This document shows positions 34,034-35,986 of a stretch of 35,986 bases of DNA, one piece after another; the first letter of the stretch is position 1, and each line of letters starts with the position of its first letter. This DNA is from CAYRNC01 sp964425645 (GTDB lineage: Bacteria > Bacillota > Clostridia > Peptostreptococcales > Anaerovoracaceae), in assembly GCA_964425645.1 (NCBI GenBank), contig CAYRNC010000009.1, positions 1 to 35,986 on the forward strand. The letters are read 5' to 3'. The notes under the pieces were generated by a model. It ran no database searches and was not told the DNA's origin. It saw only the letters and a list, made by a program, of their open reading frames with translations. The position numbers and the translations under genes are program-made.

Positions 34034-35581
34034 TTACTCCTTCCCGGCTTTCATAGCCCCCTCGGTTGCTTCCTTTTGTTTTTCTTCATAGAGCATCTTA
34101 TTTACGGCGTTAATATATGCGTTTATGCTCGCCTCAATGACATCAGTGGAGAGGCCTCTGCCTGAAAAAGTCCCGCCGTTTTTAATCTTCACCATGGCAT
34201 CGCCAAGAGCGTCCTTTCCTTCCGTAACCGACTGAAGCTGATAATCCTCCAACTTCATGGATACCCCCACAATTTTTTCTATTGCCTTAAATGCGGCATC
34301 TATAGGCCCGTCGCCCCTTGAAACCTTTTCTATAATTCTGCCGTCCTTTAAAAGTCGCAGCACAGCTGTGGATGTAATGGCATTACCGCTGTTTATTACA
34401 AAGCTCTCCATCTGATAGGTCTTCGGTACCTGAACGGCTTCCTTGCTGACAAGCGCCTCTATATCCCTATCATATACTGTCTTTTTCTTATCCGCTATCT
34501 TCTTAAACTGCATGAAGGCTTTATCAAGACCTTCACTTGAAATATCATATCCCAATTCCCTTACCTTGCTGCGAAAAGCGTGTCTGCCGGAATGTTTCCC
34601 CAACACCATATTGTTAGCGGTAAGTCCTATGGACTCAGGTGTCATGATCTCATAGGTTTCCTTGTTTTTAAGCACGCCGTGCTGATGAATACCGGCCTCA
34701 TGGGCAAAAGCATTCTCCCCCACTATGGCCTTATTGGGCTGAACCTTTACACCTGTGATTCTGGACAGAAGCTTAGAAGCGCGAAGAATCTCCGTTGTGA
34801 CTATGCCGGTGTTAGCCTTATAGATGTCCTGTCTAGTCTTAAGGGCCATGACTATTTCCTCCATGGCCGCATTTCCCGCCCTTTCCCCGATTCCGTTTAT
34901 GGTACATTCAATCTGACCTGCACCGGCCTTTACCGCGGCAAGAGAATTGGCAACCCCAAGCCCCAAATCGTTATGGCAGTGAACGGATATCGTTACGTTA
35001 TCCAAAGCAGGACAGTGATCGCGGATGCTCATAAGAAAATCATAAAACTCATCCGGCGTCGTATAACCTACTGTATCGGGGATATTGATTGTCGTCGCCC
35101 CTGCAGCGATTACGGCGTTAAAAACCTTGGCTAAATAAACAGGGTCGCTTCTCGTTGCATCCTCTGCGGAAAATTCTACGTCGCTGCAGTAATTTTTTGC
35201 GTACCTCACCATGGATTCCGCCTGCTCAAGCACCTGAAAAGGGTTCATGCAAAGTTTGTATTCCATATGAATGGGCGATGTTGCAAGAAATACATGAAGT
35301 CTGGGCTGTGCCGCTCCTGCTATCGCTTCCCATGCCCGGTCTATATCCTCTTTTGTCGTCCTTGCAAGGCTTGCCACGACAGATTCCTTAACAGTATCCG
35401 CAATGGTCTTTACCGAATGAAAATCTCCCGGTGAAGAAATCGCAAAACCTGCTTCTATTACATCCACCCTCATCTTTTCCAGCTGTTTCGCCATCTCGAT
35501 TTTTTCTTTTAAGTTCATGCTGCAACCCGGGGACTGCTCGCCATCCCTAAGCGTAGTATCAAAAATGCAAATCTTCCTCAT
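34034..35581 (-). CDS. leuA: 2-isopropylmalate synthase
   Basis: A 515-aa enzyme condensing acetyl-CoA with 2-oxoisovalerate, the committed step to leucine. The TIM barrel starts FDTTLRDGEQSPGCSMN and includes the metal-binding VHCHNDLG and NGIGERAGNAA; the C-terminal LeuA regulatory domain (about 385-500) gives leucine feedback control in the family. GGAGG lies 8 nt before the ATG. It is first in leuACDB, behind a leucine T-box. Confidence 0.97.
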   Translation of the reverse strand: MRKICIFDTTLRDGEQSPGCSMNLKEKIEMAKQLEKMRVDVIEAGFAISSPGDFHSVKTIADTVKESVVASLARTTKEDIDRAWEAIAGAAQPRLHVFLATSPIHMEYKLCMNPFQVLEQAESMVRYAKNYCSDVEFSAEDATRSDPVYLAKVFNAVIAAGATTINIPDTVGYTTPDEFYDFLMSIRDHCPALDNVTISVHCHNDLGLGVANSLAAVKAGAGQIECTINGIGERAGNAAMEEIVMALKTRQDIYKANTGIVTTEILRASKLLSRITGVKVQPNKAIVGENAFAHEAGIHQHGVLKNKETYEIMTPESIGLTANNMVLGKHSGRHAFRSKVRELGYDISSEGLDKAFMQFKKIADKKKTVYDRDIEALVSKEAVQVPKTYQMESFVINSGNAITSTAVLRLLKDGRIIEKVSRGDGPIDAAFKAIEKIVGVSMKLEDYQLQSVTEGKDALGDAMVKIKNGGTFSGRGLSTDVIEASINAYINAVNKMLYEEKQKEATEGAMKAGKE

Positions 35582-35614
35582 TTCTTTTCCTCCATACTTA
35601 CCTGCCTCCGTGAG

Positions 35615-35649
35615 AAATAAAAAGTCCCCGGAGCTTTGACTCCAGGGAC
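35615..35649 (-). terminator. T-box-controlled terminator in front of leuA
   Basis: GTCCCTGGAG and CTCCGGGGAC (35624-35649, one imperfect pair) form a stem with a 6-nt loop followed by TTTTTATTT. It is the conditional terminator of the T-box leader. Confidence 0.88.
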
Positions 35650-35886
35650 GATCATATACCGCGGTACCACCCTGCTTACCGAAAAATCCGGTCTCTTTAT
35701 CGGTTCTGACAAACCAAAGGCTATGATAACGGTGCCTGCCGTCACTCCCTACTTACTGTTCATGTTCAGGAAAGCCGCTCGGGAGAGAGTTAAACGAGTT
35801 CGAACGTGCCGGCTTTGCAGCTTCTGCCGACTCTCTGAAACGTTTTATGAATCGTTTTATACTCCGTCAACGCGTTTTGCATATTG
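35615..35886 (-). promoter_or_regulatory. T-box leader, leucine-specific (CUC specifier)
   Basis: The minus strand contains the T-box core GGGTGGTACCGCGG (35659-35672), whose TGGTACC bulge pairs with the free CCA end of uncharged tRNA. Upstream lies a long Stem I; GAACTC at 35796-35801 fits the specifier-loop pattern with codon CUC (35796-35798), which is leucine. Uncharged tRNA-Leu should favour the antiterminator and turn on leuACDB. Confidence 0.93.
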
Positions 35887-35891
35887 GAGAC

Positions 35892-35920
35892 AGTATATGT
35901 GACTATTGCATCTTTGTCAA
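35892..35920 (-). promoter_or_regulatory. Promoter of the leuACDB operon
   Basis: TTGACA (35915-35920), 17-nt spacer, TATACT (35892-35897); transcription starts near 35885, at the base of the T-box leader. Confidence 0.8.
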
Positions 35921-35947
35921 TGATTCGCAAATATTTTTTAAAAATAG

Positions 35948-35975
35948 TTGACAAAAAATACAATAGCGTTATAGT
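35948..35975 (+). promoter_or_regulatory. Divergent promoter reading off the right edge
   Basis: TTGACA (35948-35953), 16-nt spacer, TATAGT (35970-35975). No gene follows within the window. Confidence 0.5.
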
Positions 35976-35986
35976 TAATTACATAA

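Noticed and set aside
35636..35902. Plus-strand ORF across the leu leader
   Set aside because: The region is explained by the T-box RNA; the ORF has no start signal.

Overview
The window looks like chromosomal DNA of a spore-forming member of the class Clostridia (Bacillota). The support is two sporulation genes (spoIIR and a SipL-like LysM/DUF3794 gene), S-layer-homology (SLH) surface proteins, a leucine T-box leader, an ECF vitamin transporter subunit, strong GGAGG ribosome binding sites and sigma-A-like promoters. I see no rRNA, tRNA, CRISPR array, insertion sequence or prophage. Genus cannot be named from this sequence.

Region 1 (1-8.8 kb) is a cell-surface block. The 5' end of an SLH/S-layer gene runs off the left edge and has its own promoter and a long structured 5' leader. 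A stand-alone XerC/D-type tyrosine recombinase follows on the other strand. Then come a small SLH protein and, 18 nt downstream, a giant exported protein that is interrupted by one in-frame amber codon at 6156-6158. The two halves read as one protein of about 2,000 residues. At least eight other genes here end in TAG, so general recoding of UAG is unlikely; a nonsense mutation, local readthrough or a base error are the live options.

Region 2 (8.9-16.7 kb) holds a divergently transcribed DUF1846/UPF0371 gene and a compact six-gene minus-strand run: pgcA-like phosphohexomutase, hslO (Hsp33), mscL, ddl, DUF1934 and a ctpA-like S41 protease. Most junctions overlap. The theme is envelope precursors plus redox and osmotic stress.

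Region 3 (16.8-22.6 kb): spoIIR has a close match to a sigma-F promoter and a strong terminator. Upstream is the SipL-like spore morphogenesis gene with overlapping sigma-E-like and sigma-A-like promoters. Then come a FadR-type GntR regulator with ispE, and a monocistronic acetyl-CoA acetyltransferase.

Region 4 (22.6-31.1 kb) contains short transcription units: surE/isochorismatase-family/DUF2156, a fumarylacetoacetase-family hydrolase, a sirtuin, a patatin-like lipase, an ECF S component divergent from a MocR/GabR-type regulator, and a nitroreductase. The MocR protein has Ser where the PLP Schiff-base Lys is expected. Four convergent pairs in the window overlap at their stop codons and leave no room for ordinary terminators.

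Region 5 (31.1-36 kb) is a leuA-leuC-leuD-leuB operon read leftward from a T-box leader with a CUC (leucine) specifier. A back-to-back promoter points to a gene beyond the right edge.
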